From: Halobacteriovorax sp. HLS
GTDB taxonomy: Bacteria > Bdellovibrionota > Bacteriovoracia > Bacteriovoracales > Bacteriovoracaceae
Length of the DNA stretch: 64,000 nt
Assembly: GCF_004006665.1 (NCBI RefSeq)
Contig: NZ_QOCL01000001.1
Span: 62,001 to 126,000, forward strand
Reading direction: 5' to 3'
Shown here: piece by piece, positions 44,846-53,110 of the stretch
How the letters are laid out: each line of letters begins with the position of its first letter
How positions within the stretch are numbered: position 1 is the first letter of the stretch
Translations under genes and position numbers: made by a program
The notes under the pieces: model-generated
Database searches by the model: none
Told to the model about the DNA's origin: nothing
The model's input: the letters and a program-made list of their open reading frames with translations, nothing else

Positions 44846-45213
44846 TGATTAAGAAGACTTTACAATTACTCCTTTTAATAACTAGCACTTCTTGTGGACA
44901 GTCTTGGAATACAAACTCTAAAGACTTTCTTCTTAGTGGAAACGGAATTGACCCCTCAAATACAAATTTGGTTACGGCATTTGCAGTTATAAATGATGAA
45001 TGTATTTCTTGTCACACGGGCTATCACAACTCTTGGTCAACTCTAAATACTGACCAATTGTGGATTGCCAATGGGTCTATTGTTGCAGGTAGTGCACTAT
45101 CGAGCCCTCTAATTACAAGGCTAAAAAATAGAGGTGGAGATATGCCACTTTTAAGCCCTACTCTCACAGAGACTCAGTATAATGCTCTTATTAATTGGAT
45201 TGATGCTCTCTAG
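44845..45213 (+). CDS. Small mono-heme c-type cytochrome lipoprotein
   Basis: 122 residues: lipobox STSC (C17) and a single heme motif C53-I-S-C56-H57. A distal methionine in GGDMPLLSPTLTETQYNALINWI matches the axial Met and C-terminal helix of small c-type cytochromes of the kind seen beside planctomycete-type cytochromes. Translationally coupled to YceI. It likely transfers electrons in the periplasm while anchored to a membrane. It converges with the TPR/barrel gene with an 8-base gap. Confidence 0.85.
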   Translation: MIKKTLQLLLLITSTSCGQSWNTNSKDFLLSGNGIDPSNTNLVTAFAVINDECISCHTGYHNSWSTLNTDQLWIANGSIVAGSALSSPLITRLKNRGGDMPLLSPTLTETQYNALINWIDAL

Positions 45214-45221
45214 TTTAGAGA

Positions 45222-46280
45222 TTAGAAAATATAATTTACTCCAAAAGACATAGTCGTTGAAGAGAAACCAAATATTCGTCCAAGCTTTAGGTCTACTCCA
45301 AAACTCTTATACATCCATCCAGATTCAACCATTAGCCCAAGGCCCATCTGGGATTTTCCTTCAATTGTGAATCCATCTGGTTCAGTAAAGTCTCCTACTC
45401 TATAAACAAATGGTACCGACATCCCAAAAGAGACGCTTCCTGCTTTAGGTTTCCATCTAACACCAGGAAATAAAAAGAGCGCCCTTTCTGTAACATTGGA
45501 CTGAAAGTAATCTATCTCTTTTGTGTCTTCTCCAACAGTAGCACTGGCAAATGCAATACAGGCATCCATTTTATAATTAATATAAGCATTAGCATATTCA
45601 AAGCCACCGCCTAAACATGTACCTTCTGCGGACGACCCAATATCTTGTTTAGTTCCGGAAGGAGAAACTAGAGTCAGCTTATCTTGCCAAGTAATATAAC
45701 TAACCAGTAAGTTCTTACTCTGCTTATAAACCAAGCGTTGGTACTCATTCTTTCTCTCGCCTACAGCTTCAAATAATTCTTCAGCTTCATCTTCATGATG
45801 CTCAGCCGCGATACAAATTGCTGTATACATTTGAGCCGCTTTGTAAAAGAGTTCATTATTAGATTCGTCATATAGGGCCTTAGTATTATAGGCCTTTTTA
45901 TAATAGTAAAAAGATAGTTTTTCATCAATGCCTTCGATATCTTCAGCATTACCATCTGCTCTATAAGAGCTAATAATCTCTTGGTTCTTCTGTGGGTATT
46001 TCTTTTTAATTAATACTGTATATATAACTAATGCATCTTTGTGATAGCCTAGCTTTTCATTTGCAAGAGCTGCCAATTCAAGTGCGCCAGAAGGAGTAGA
46101 CATTCTTCTAAAATTATATCTCGAACGAAGTATATTCAAGCTAGTATCATATAGACCTTTCTTATAGGCTATCTTAGCATTTTTAAAGGCCTCTCTCTCC
46201 TCTACAGAGGCCTTCCTGGCCAGAGAGCTTCCTGCAAAACATAAAATTGAAAAAAGTAAAAGTAGATGTCTTATAGCCAT
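45222..46280 (-). CDS. TPR-like N-domain plus outer-membrane barrel protein
   Basis: 352 residues from the ATG at 46280. A GTG-like longer frame begins at 46307 but the 46280 start directly begins a signal peptide (MAIRHLLLLFSILCFAGSSLA). The N-terminal half is helical repeats (FKNAKIAYKKGLYDTSLNIL; HKDALVIYTVLI), TPR-like. The C-terminal 150 residues alternate as beta strands and end in phenylalanine (FGVNYIF), the outer-membrane barrel signal. It overlaps the heme-barrel gene by 10 bases. Last gene of the 45-53 kb operon. Confidence 0.78.
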   Translation of the reverse strand: MAIRHLLLLFSILCFAGSSLARKASVEEREAFKNAKIAYKKGLYDTSLNILRSRYNFRRMSTPSGALELAALANEKLGYHKDALVIYTVLIKKKYPQKNQEIISSYRADGNAEDIEGIDEKLSFYYYKKAYNTKALYDESNNELFYKAAQMYTAICIAAEHHEDEAEELFEAVGERKNEYQRLVYKQSKNLLVSYITWQDKLTLVSPSGTKQDIGSSAEGTCLGGGFEYANAYINYKMDACIAFASATVGEDTKEIDYFQSNVTERALFLFPGVRWKPKAGSVSFGMSVPFVYRVGDFTEPDGFTIEGKSQMGLGLMVESGWMYKSFGVDLKLGRIFGFSSTTMSFGVNYIF

Positions 46281-47416
46281 AAATGTAGTTGTCCAGCAAA
46301 AGACCATGTGTCTTTTGAATAGTTTGAATCGCTAAAAACTCGAGAATTATATAGATCAAATCTAAGTTCTAGACCTTGAAAAGGAAGATATTGAAAACCC
46401 GGACCAATTCGAAGAACCTTATCCGTTTTCTCTATATTGGCCCATAGGAACTCTACAGAAGTTAAATAGAATGTTCCTCTTCTTAACAGAACATGATTTT
46501 GGAAAAATGCATATCGACTTGTCAAATCTTGTGCAGTTACAACAGGCGTCTTAGTGACCTGTCCAACTTCGGCCATAATTGAAGAGCCTTTATCAAATCC
46601 CCACCTTCCATGTAGAGCATACATTGAGTTTTTCAAGTATTCACTCTCAGACATTAACAGAGAAGCTCCTACTCTCGATTTAGGACCTAAAGTATATTCA
46701 AATTGAGATGTAAATCCACTTTGTCTCACTTCTTGATCTTGAGTAGGGTTTCCAACAAAATATTGAGCTCCTACTTCAAACTCTGCTCTAGTATAATGAA
46801 CAACCACTCCTTGAGATTGATCATTCATAGTAAGGCCTGTAATCGCTCTTGAGAATGCTATATGATCAGGAACTCTAATGCCGAAAACCTTGTCCATTAA
46901 TCCTGCATAGAGACCCCAGTTTTCATTTACTCTCATTCCAATGTAGGCTTCACGAGATCTATAGGTTGGCTCATCATTTGATTTATCACCGCGTGGTTTT
47001 GGAGCATATCCAAAAGTACCAGAAGCGTAGTATTTATCATTTTTACCAAATTTAGCGACCACATTAACATTGGCCATCATATGAATAACTTCGGTTTCTG
47101 AGTTCTTTTCTCCCAAATTAGTTCTAAGTGCCAAACCTCTATAATTAACAGATGGCCTAAGCCAACTAGTAAATGCCTTTTGATACATAAAGCCTGATCG
47201 CTCACCAATTTCATCTTCACTAACATCACTATTCCAAATGGAACGATCTGCAATAACAGTGGCGGATACAGCTCTTCCATAATCAGTAAGAGGGCCATTT
47301 CCATGAGGATTATAGTGGCAAGTTAGACATGAGGTATAGCCGTATCCAATATAATTAGGGTAGGCCTTCAGGCTAAATGAGATAAGAAAGAAAAATAGTA
47401 TCTTAAGTGTTTTCAA
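46271..47416 (-). CDS. Outer-membrane barrel protein with N-terminal c-type heme motif (TTG start)
   Basis: 381 residues beginning with TTG; no in-frame ATG precedes it. After a signal peptide (about 1-18) comes YPNYIGYGYTSCLTCHYNPH with heme motif C30-L-T-C33-H34, then GNGPLTDYGRA, then about 320 residues of amphipathic beta strands ending in LHLWL. A heme bound at the periplasmic mouth of an outer-membrane barrel suggests electron or heme passage across the outer membrane. It follows the LspA-like gene by 86 bases and overlaps the TPR/barrel gene by 10. Confidence 0.8.
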   Translation of the reverse strand: MKTLKILFFFLISFSLKAYPNYIGYGYTSCLTCHYNPHGNGPLTDYGRAVSATVIADRSIWNSDVSEDEIGERSGFMYQKAFTSWLRPSVNYRGLALRTNLGEKNSETEVIHMMANVNVVAKFGKNDKYYASGTFGYAPKPRGDKSNDEPTYRSREAYIGMRVNENWGLYAGLMDKVFGIRVPDHIAFSRAITGLTMNDQSQGVVVHYTRAEFEVGAQYFVGNPTQDQEVRQSGFTSQFEYTLGPKSRVGASLLMSESEYLKNSMYALHGRWGFDKGSSIMAEVGQVTKTPVVTAQDLTSRYAFFQNHVLLRRGTFYLTSVEFLWANIEKTDKVLRIGPGFQYLPFQGLELRFDLYNSRVFSDSNYSKDTWSFAGQLHLWL

Positions 47417-47502
47417 TAATCATCAACTGTTAAAATAAATATCTTTAGAGATACTAAATATTGTAACAGTGAAAATTGGCAAGTGCATACGCAGCGCAGT
47501 AA

Positions 47503-48345
47503 TTATTTTGAATTTAAGTGAGTTTTTATCTTAGTAGCAACCTTTTCTAAGCGACGAAAGTTATCACCTTCTCTCAAAGAAAACTCTCCCCTCTCTACGC
47601 CTTCAATTAAGTCATCAATAAAGGACTCAAAAGCAAAAATTGGACCAACAGTTCTATGAGAAAGAACAATTCCACTAATAAAAACCACAAGAGCAAAACT
47701 GAGAGACAAGAAAATATAAGCCACAAGATATGTGATAAAGTATTTTTGATTCAAAAGACCAACTTCTACTAATAGAGTTCTAAAGTAAGTAAATGAAAAG
47801 ATACCGAAGATCAAAGAGCAGCTAACTACAATCGCCGTTAATTTTGAAGCAAACTTTACTTGCTCATCAGAATATAGAAGAAGTTTTCCTCTTTGATTTT
47901 CAGGATGCCAGATAATTTTCTCTTTGCTAATTATTTTATAAAGAATTAGTCCCGCACCGACCCATTGGAAAACGTCTGCAATATTAAATGTAATCTCAAT
48001 TCCAGGAATAATATTAAATGGAATGAAGTCAATACTTTTACCGATAAGAGTTCTATCTATCACATTACCAAAGATTCCACCTATAAATAATGATATCCCA
48101 TATTTAAGAATAGCAAGTCGAGGTGAAAGCATATAAATCAAAACGGTATAAATGAAGAAAATAAAACCTGAGATACTTGTTAAAGCGATAATTCTAAGGG
48201 CACTAGGTATATCAGAATAGAGGCCAAAGATGACCCCTTCATTATAGTGTAACGTTGGCAAACCTCTTCCTAGATATTTAGAGATTTGATCAATAATTAT
48301 GACAAGGGTAAAGATCCCAAGACATTTAAAAAATGTTTTTCCCAT
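47503..48345 (-). CDS. LspA-type signal peptidase II fused to a membrane HAMP-like domain
   Basis: 280 residues; ordinary LspA is about 160. Residues 1-142 are LspA: four TM helices, LHYNEGVIFGL, and the catalytic aspartates D97 (GNVIDR) and D124 (FNIAD). Two further TM helices follow (about 166-188 and 204-228) and then 229-278, RTVGPIFAFESFIDDLIEGV and on to LREGDNFRRLEKVATKI, which reads as a HAMP-like linker. There is no kinase or receptor output. Cuts signal peptides before lipid-modified cysteines. It begins one base after an exported YNHC protein gene, so it is probably dedicated to this operon's products. Confidence 0.87.
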   Translation of the reverse strand: MGKTFFKCLGIFTLVIIIDQISKYLGRGLPTLHYNEGVIFGLYSDIPSALRIIALTSISGFIFFIYTVLIYMLSPRLAILKYGISLFIGGIFGNVIDRTLIGKSIDFIPFNIIPGIEITFNIADVFQWVGAGLILYKIISKEKIIWHPENQRGKLLLYSDEQVKFASKLTAIVVSCSLIFGIFSFTYFRTLLVEVGLLNQKYFITYLVAYIFLSLSFALVVFISGIVLSHRTVGPIFAFESFIDDLIEGVERGEFSLREGDNFRRLEKVATKIKTHLNSK

Positions 48346-48346
48346 A

Positions 48347-49669
48347 CTATTGTAATTCTAACACTTCAAACGAGAATGAGAAACGATCGGCAGTATTTCC
48401 ATTCTCTTTAATTGCTAAAAGAGAAGATGATGATACTGAAGAGTCGGCGGGACCAACAACTTTATCTACAAAATTATATGTTGCGTGCTGAGGATTATAA
48501 TTTCCATTAATGAGAAGCTTCATTCCCTTCACTCTAATATTTCGATTAGAAATAATCTTAGGGTTAAAGAACTGATAAGTATATTCGTCAAATTCTCTAC
48601 ATTCGACTTCAAGTCTAACTGACCCAGAGTTTAAACCAACCATTGCAGAAATATCATAACTAAAAGTAACACTTGTACCTAGGTCGAAAGTTGTTGGAGA
48701 TTGATTGAAGTCATCAGTTAGTATGACGGTACTTATCTTTGTACCATCTTCTCTTTGTCTAATTTCTAATCTATTAGAATCCCCTTGAGGCATAAAGAAA
48801 TTCATAGGGTTTCTATTTGTAGTAGTCGTAACTTCTCTCCACTCAAAACCATTCGTGGCAGGAATATGCCATTGCGCATAGTTACCATTATTTAATCTAA
48901 TAAAGAAAGAATCATCACTATTTGCTTTCGCATCAACATAGGCCCACATTTTGTATGTGGCAGTTTTCATGCTTGAGAAATTAATAAAGGCCATCCCAGC
49001 AGTTGGGTCGTTTACATTCTTATTAACACCAGTTCCACCAACATAGAGATATTCAATATCTCCACTTTGCCCTCTCGTCATTGGGGCCTGTAACATCGCG
49101 GCTCCAGGCTGAAGCTTTATAAGACCAGTATTTCCTCCAGCATTTAAACTTTGATCTAGAGTTAAAGACTCATTTGTCGTCATACTAGAATTAGAAGATG
49201 CTTCATCATCAATAGGAGTGACATTAGCTGAATCTCTCATAGCGATCCACTGTTCTATCTCAGAAAGAATTTCATTGCTATTATCTGCACAATTAGACCA
49301 ACAATTATGATTTTCGTCTTTTAATTTAAGAACCATTCTTGAATTTTCAGGATTTGTAAAATTGACTTTATAACTATTGATAATAGCATCATATGCAGTA
49401 TTAACATCACTTGAAGCATGTAGAGGTTGTTGCAAGGAACCATGACAACTAGCACATCTATTCTTTGTAATCTGCCAAACTGTATTGGAGAAGAATTCAA
49501 CATCATCACCAGTTGCTGTAGATACTATTCCACTATTACTGACACTAATATCATCAGGGTGTGAAAAAGTTAAATCACTTTTTTTCTTAGAAGCTGCTGG
49601 CATTCCACAATGATTATACGTCACCAACAAAAGTCCTAATACAACAACACTTGAAATCTTTTTCCACAT
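48347..49669 (-). CDS. Envelope protein with YNHC signal, c-type heme motif and beta-sandwich
   Basis: 440 residues. The signal ends VTYNHC (C21). A heme motif C72-A-S-C75-H76 lies in a cytochrome-like region that ends with HNCWSNCADNSNEILSEIEQ, a cysteine pair typical of large envelope cytochromes of this type. The C-terminal 260 residues are beta-rich (TATYKMWAYVDAKANSDDSF; NGNYAQWHIP; GFEWREVT), like a carbohydrate-binding or concanavalin-like sandwich. Encoded between the DUF1501-type gene (11-base gap) and the LspA-like gene (one-base gap). Confidence 0.8.
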   Translation of the reverse strand: MWKKISSVVVLGLLLVTYNHCGMPAASKKKSDLTFSHPDDISVSNSGIVSTATGDDVEFFSNTVWQITKNRCASCHGSLQQPLHASSDVNTAYDAIINSYKVNFTNPENSRMVLKLKDENHNCWSNCADNSNEILSEIEQWIAMRDSANVTPIDDEASSNSSMTTNESLTLDQSLNAGGNTGLIKLQPGAAMLQAPMTRGQSGDIEYLYVGGTGVNKNVNDPTAGMAFINFSSMKTATYKMWAYVDAKANSDDSFFIRLNNGNYAQWHIPATNGFEWREVTTTTNRNPMNFFMPQGDSNRLEIRQREDGTKISTVILTDDFNQSPTTFDLGTSVTFSYDISAMVGLNSGSVRLEVECREFDEYTYQFFNPKIISNRNIRVKGMKLLINGNYNPQHATYNFVDKVVGPADSSVSSSSLLAIKENGNTADRFSFSFEVLELQ

Positions 49670-49680
49670 ACTTTTAAACC

Positions 49681-51135
49681 TTAAAGTTTATTAAAAATTA
49701 AATATTTATCCAAATCCTGTCCAAATGGATTATCTCCTACAATCGCGTCTAATCTTCCTTCTTCTCCACTAAGAGCGAGGTAATTTGCAACGATGGCCTT
49801 GGATAAATTCACAGAACTATTACTTGTGGCCATTGCACTATTTTCCACTGATCCACTTTCTTTAAACCAACCTACTTGCCTCTTTCCAGTTCTTAGAGTT
49901 GCTCTACCCGCATTTCTATAAACCATCATAAAAGCACTTGATCTTTGACCGCTATCTCCAGACCAGACGTACTTACCTCTCCCATTTGCCGAGTCATCTA
50001 TTTCAGCTCTTGCAGTAACTCCACCATCTGTATAAACAAGAATCATAAGATCTTTTTGTTTTCTGGCCGCTAGTTCTAAGACTTTTCCTATTAATACACC
50101 GGCCGACTCATCTCTTTGTTCACCAGTTGCTCTTGTTCTATTATGATAATCATAGCCACCTTTCTCAATTGTCGCAGCTCCGATATAACCTTCTAGAACA
50201 AGCTTTGCTAATGTCGCCGTCTTTCTATCGTCACCATTATTTAGATTTCCAAAGACTGCCTGTACATCAGCATCACTTGATGCATTAATTGCTTCTTCTG
50301 AGAACTTATTTAAAACATCTTGTGACTGAATATAACCACAAGAAACCAAGGCCTTAATTTGTTCAGGAAGAGACTTAGAAGAGAAGTTATTAATTCTCTG
50401 TTCACTCATTCTTTGAGTGGCCTTTAAAATCCTCTGAGCTTGATTTCTAGAAAAGACAGTATTAAGTCTACCGATATTAACTAATGCTAATGCATCTTCT
50501 GGTCTATTTATTGTTACAGGTTGCGCAGCTGGGTTTATAGACATTGCAGGAGATCTAGATCTCCCTCCAGACTCACTATTTCTTGTACCCGCTAAATTTG
50601 TTAAAGACCCTTGAGCTCCAGCAGCATTGAGCCAGTACATTGGATTGAGTGGATTATTTTGAGTATCATCACTTGATGAACTGGCAAATACACCTCCATC
50701 AACCTTTGCTCTAGTCGCAGCAGAGGTATTGTCTTGAATTCCTCGCAAGATCCCACTATCTCCATGAAACGCCAACCCTAAGTCAGTATTTAATTGTCCT
50801 TGATTTTTTGGATGCATATCAGGCGGCAGCCCTAGAGTTGTATAAGATTGCAAGAAGTCCATTTGTCCTCCTGCTCCTCCTACCATAACATTAGAACCTG
50901 GAAGATTAGCTCCTCCGGCCAAATCAAAAATAAGTATTGGAGTTTTTCCTACAATGGCCTGAGCGACTTCACAGTCAACAGCAGCATATGCTTGATTTGA
51001 GAGAACTCCTAATAGAGATGGTACTGCCGTAAGGGCGCCCATAGAAATAAGTCCATGAGAGAGAAAATCTCTTCTTGTCTTTAGAGTATGACCTTCAGGA
51101 ATAATTATCTTTTCTTCTTTTTTCTTAGTCATCAT
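49681..51135 (-). CDS. Tat-exported DUF1501-type protein
   Basis: 484 residues. A twin-arginine signal TRRDFLSHG (R21, R22) leads to a cleavage site near AYA-AVDC, so it is exported folded, perhaps with a cofactor. The body (ILIFDLAGGANLPGSNVMVG; GGYDYHNRTRATGEQRDE; LMILVYTDGG) resembles DUF1501/sulfatase-like proteins that accompany envelope cytochromes with DUF1549/DUF1588-type domains in planctomycetes, myxobacteria and others. Function undefined. Ribosome-binding site AGGAG favours either of two adjacent ATGs. Six bases separate it from the gene upstream. Confidence 0.82.
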   Translation of the reverse strand: MMTKKKEEKIIIPEGHTLKTRRDFLSHGLISMGALTAVPSLLGVLSNQAYAAVDCEVAQAIVGKTPILIFDLAGGANLPGSNVMVGGAGGQMDFLQSYTTLGLPPDMHPKNQGQLNTDLGLAFHGDSGILRGIQDNTSAATRAKVDGGVFASSSSDDTQNNPLNPMYWLNAAGAQGSLTNLAGTRNSESGGRSRSPAMSINPAAQPVTINRPEDALALVNIGRLNTVFSRNQAQRILKATQRMSEQRINNFSSKSLPEQIKALVSCGYIQSQDVLNKFSEEAINASSDADVQAVFGNLNNGDDRKTATLAKLVLEGYIGAATIEKGGYDYHNRTRATGEQRDESAGVLIGKVLELAARKQKDLMILVYTDGGVTARAEIDDSANGRGKYVWSGDSGQRSSAFMMVYRNAGRATLRTGKRQVGWFKESGSVENSAMATSNSSVNLSKAIVANYLALSGEEGRLDAIVGDNPFGQDLDKYLIFNKL

Positions 51136-51141
51136 AATCTC

Positions 51142-51858
51142 CTAAAGCATAATTGCATGAATAGAACCTAGGGTTGATATACAAACGCCTTTGGCTATTT
51201 CTCTGGTCACTGCTGAAGAACCTTGATTCTCCCCTACCAGCAAATCATTAATTAAAGAATTTAATTCACTTTGAGCTGCAATTTTTGTTGAAAACTCCTG
51301 ATCACTTAGCATCCAAAAGTGATCAATTGCACTATCTATTAGATAAGCTCTTCCTTCATTATCTAATTCAGAACTTGGCGCTCGACCAAAGTCTAAATCT
51401 GGCCAAATATTCGCCCTTAAACTTGCTGACTCAACCAGCTCATTACAAAATTCTGCCGCTAGCTTTACAATGGCAACTTGATTAGCAGACTGAAAGGACT
51501 TTATGCTATTTGTTGTTGGTAATTGGTCTTTTACTGCTGCATACGTATTTCTAATCTCTCTATCTTCGATGCTAACTCCAGTGAGTTGGGCCATAGTCAT
51601 CAAAATCTGTTCATAATTTTTAACTCCAACTTCTACAGTCTGTGTAACCACTGGATTTGGATTAGGAATATTTTGATCTTCAATCGTCTCAGGAATACTC
51701 GAGTCTGACTGAGTATTATTAACCACTGTTTCATTTGTGCTCGTCTTAGTGCTCTTATTCTTTCCGGTCTTTTGACTGACAACACAGTGATTATAACTTA
51801 GTAGCAATAGAACTACAGTCGTTACTGAACCTAGTATTTTCATAGATCTTTTCTTCAT
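51142..51858 (-). CDS. YNHC-signal envelope protein of unknown function
   Basis: 238 residues. The signal ends LSYNHC (C25), matching two other proteins in this block. A low-complexity Ser/Thr/Asn linker (about 30-70) precedes a helical domain with no motif I recognise (VKNYEQILMTMAQLTGVSIE; SAVTREIAKGVCISTLGS). No heme motif. The ribosome-binding site AGGAGG sits just inside the end of the previous gene (1-base overlap). It may be an assembly or tethering partner for the heme proteins. Confidence 0.8.
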   Translation of the reverse strand: MKKRSMKILGSVTTVVLLLLSYNHCVVSQKTGKNKSTKTSTNETVVNNTQSDSSIPETIEDQNIPNPNPVVTQTVEVGVKNYEQILMTMAQLTGVSIEDREIRNTYAAVKDQLPTTNSIKSFQSANQVAIVKLAAEFCNELVESASLRANIWPDLDFGRAPSSELDNEGRAYLIDSAIDHFWMLSDQEFSTKIAAQSELNSLINDLLVGENQGSSAVTREIAKGVCISTLGSIHAIML

Positions 51859-52991
51859 TAATTACCTCCTTTAAAACAAATAGAGGCCATCTTAGAGAAT
51901 AGATCTTTCATTCTAAATCCCATAGTCGACTCGAACATCGTTGCATAATTATCAATTTGAGTTTCACCTAAAGTTTCTTTTGCATCATTTAGACAAATAA
52001 GTTTGTAGCTTTTTTGCACCATACATCTAGAAAATGCTTTTGAACTGGATAACATTCTCCCCAGAGATTTGGCACCTGCTCCATTTTGACTTCCTCGCCA
52101 TCCAAGAGATGCATTTTGTCCATTTGCCCAAAGGTTTAACCAAGAGTCATTCGTTGTAACATAACCTGCAGGAAAGAGATTATTGCGATTAATTTTTTCT
52201 ACTACAGTTCCTGGAGTATGCTTAACTTCACCATCAACATAATCAAAGTAAGCAAATGCTCCACCGAGAGCATCTTGGCCAGCGTGACAACCAACACATT
52301 TATTCTTGAAAGTTCTTGAATCATTACCTGGTTTTCTATCAACGTCTTGCCTAACCCTAAAGTCAGGAAGATTCACATCATGTAAATCCTCAAAGTCCTT
52401 ACAAAGAAAATTCATAAAAGTATATCTAGTCATGGCACGATTTGTTCCATCAGAAAAAAAAGCTTCACCAGCTGCTCTAGTTGTAATAATACCTGCAGTA
52501 TCACTAATCCCATTCATCTGGGACTGAGTTGCTAGAGAGAGCGCTTCTTTTAAATCAATATTCTTCTCTTCCGCTTCTTTATAGTGATCATTAGAATCAG
52601 AAGAGTAAGGAGCAATATCTCCGCTATCTACAGTATATAGAATGTCATCATGAAGAACGCTTGAAAATGGTCTATCATCTCGAATGACACCAATAATTGT
52701 TGCAACGTAATCATTAAAAGGAATTCTATTGGTTTCATCTTCATTGGTCCAAGGCTTGGCCCAATTTTTAAGAACAACATTATAAAAATTCTTATTATTC
52801 ATCGCTTCTTTAGCTGCTTGTTCAACTTGGTTAGAAGCAACAAGAATAGACATTCTTTGTAATACATCTTTAGAAGGAGGAACACCTGTTATACGATTAT
52901 GAAGCTGATGAGCTGTTTTCCAAGAGTCACCAAAGCTACTCATGCTTACTAAGAGCATTAAGCCTATTTTTAATTTCGTTTTAGAATTCAT
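51858..52991 (-). CDS. Envelope cytochrome of DUF1549/DUF1588-like type
   Basis: 377 residues from the ATG at 52991, chosen because AGGAAGGGA precedes it; the frame is open to 53027. Signal peptide about 1-21. HNRITGVPPSKDVLQRM and IGVIRDDRPFSSVLHDDIL resemble DUF1549, and GTNRAMTRYTFMNFLC with PDFRVRQDVDRKPG resembles DUF1588-type cytochrome regions. The heme motif is C232-V-G-C235-H236 followed by AGQDALGGAFAYFD. First gene of an operon through 45222. Substrate and redox partner unknown. Confidence 0.82.
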   Translation of the reverse strand: MNSKTKLKIGLMLLVSMSSFGDSWKTAHQLHNRITGVPPSKDVLQRMSILVASNQVEQAAKEAMNNKNFYNVVLKNWAKPWTNEDETNRIPFNDYVATIIGVIRDDRPFSSVLHDDILYTVDSGDIAPYSSDSNDHYKEAEEKNIDLKEALSLATQSQMNGISDTAGIITTRAAGEAFFSDGTNRAMTRYTFMNFLCKDFEDLHDVNLPDFRVRQDVDRKPGNDSRTFKNKCVGCHAGQDALGGAFAYFDYVDGEVKHTPGTVVEKINRNNLFPAGYVTTNDSWLNLWANGQNASLGWRGSQNGAGAKSLGRMLSSSKAFSRCMVQKSYKLICLNDAKETLGETQIDNYATMFESTMGFRMKDLFSKMASICFKGGN

Positions 52992-53110
52992 TCCCTTCCT
53001 CATCATATAGATATAGTTAGTACACAACTTATATTATGATGAAAAATTATTGAGTAAAAGCTTTGGAACATTATACCGATTAGATCAGCTTCTAAGTTTT
53101 TGAAAACTCG

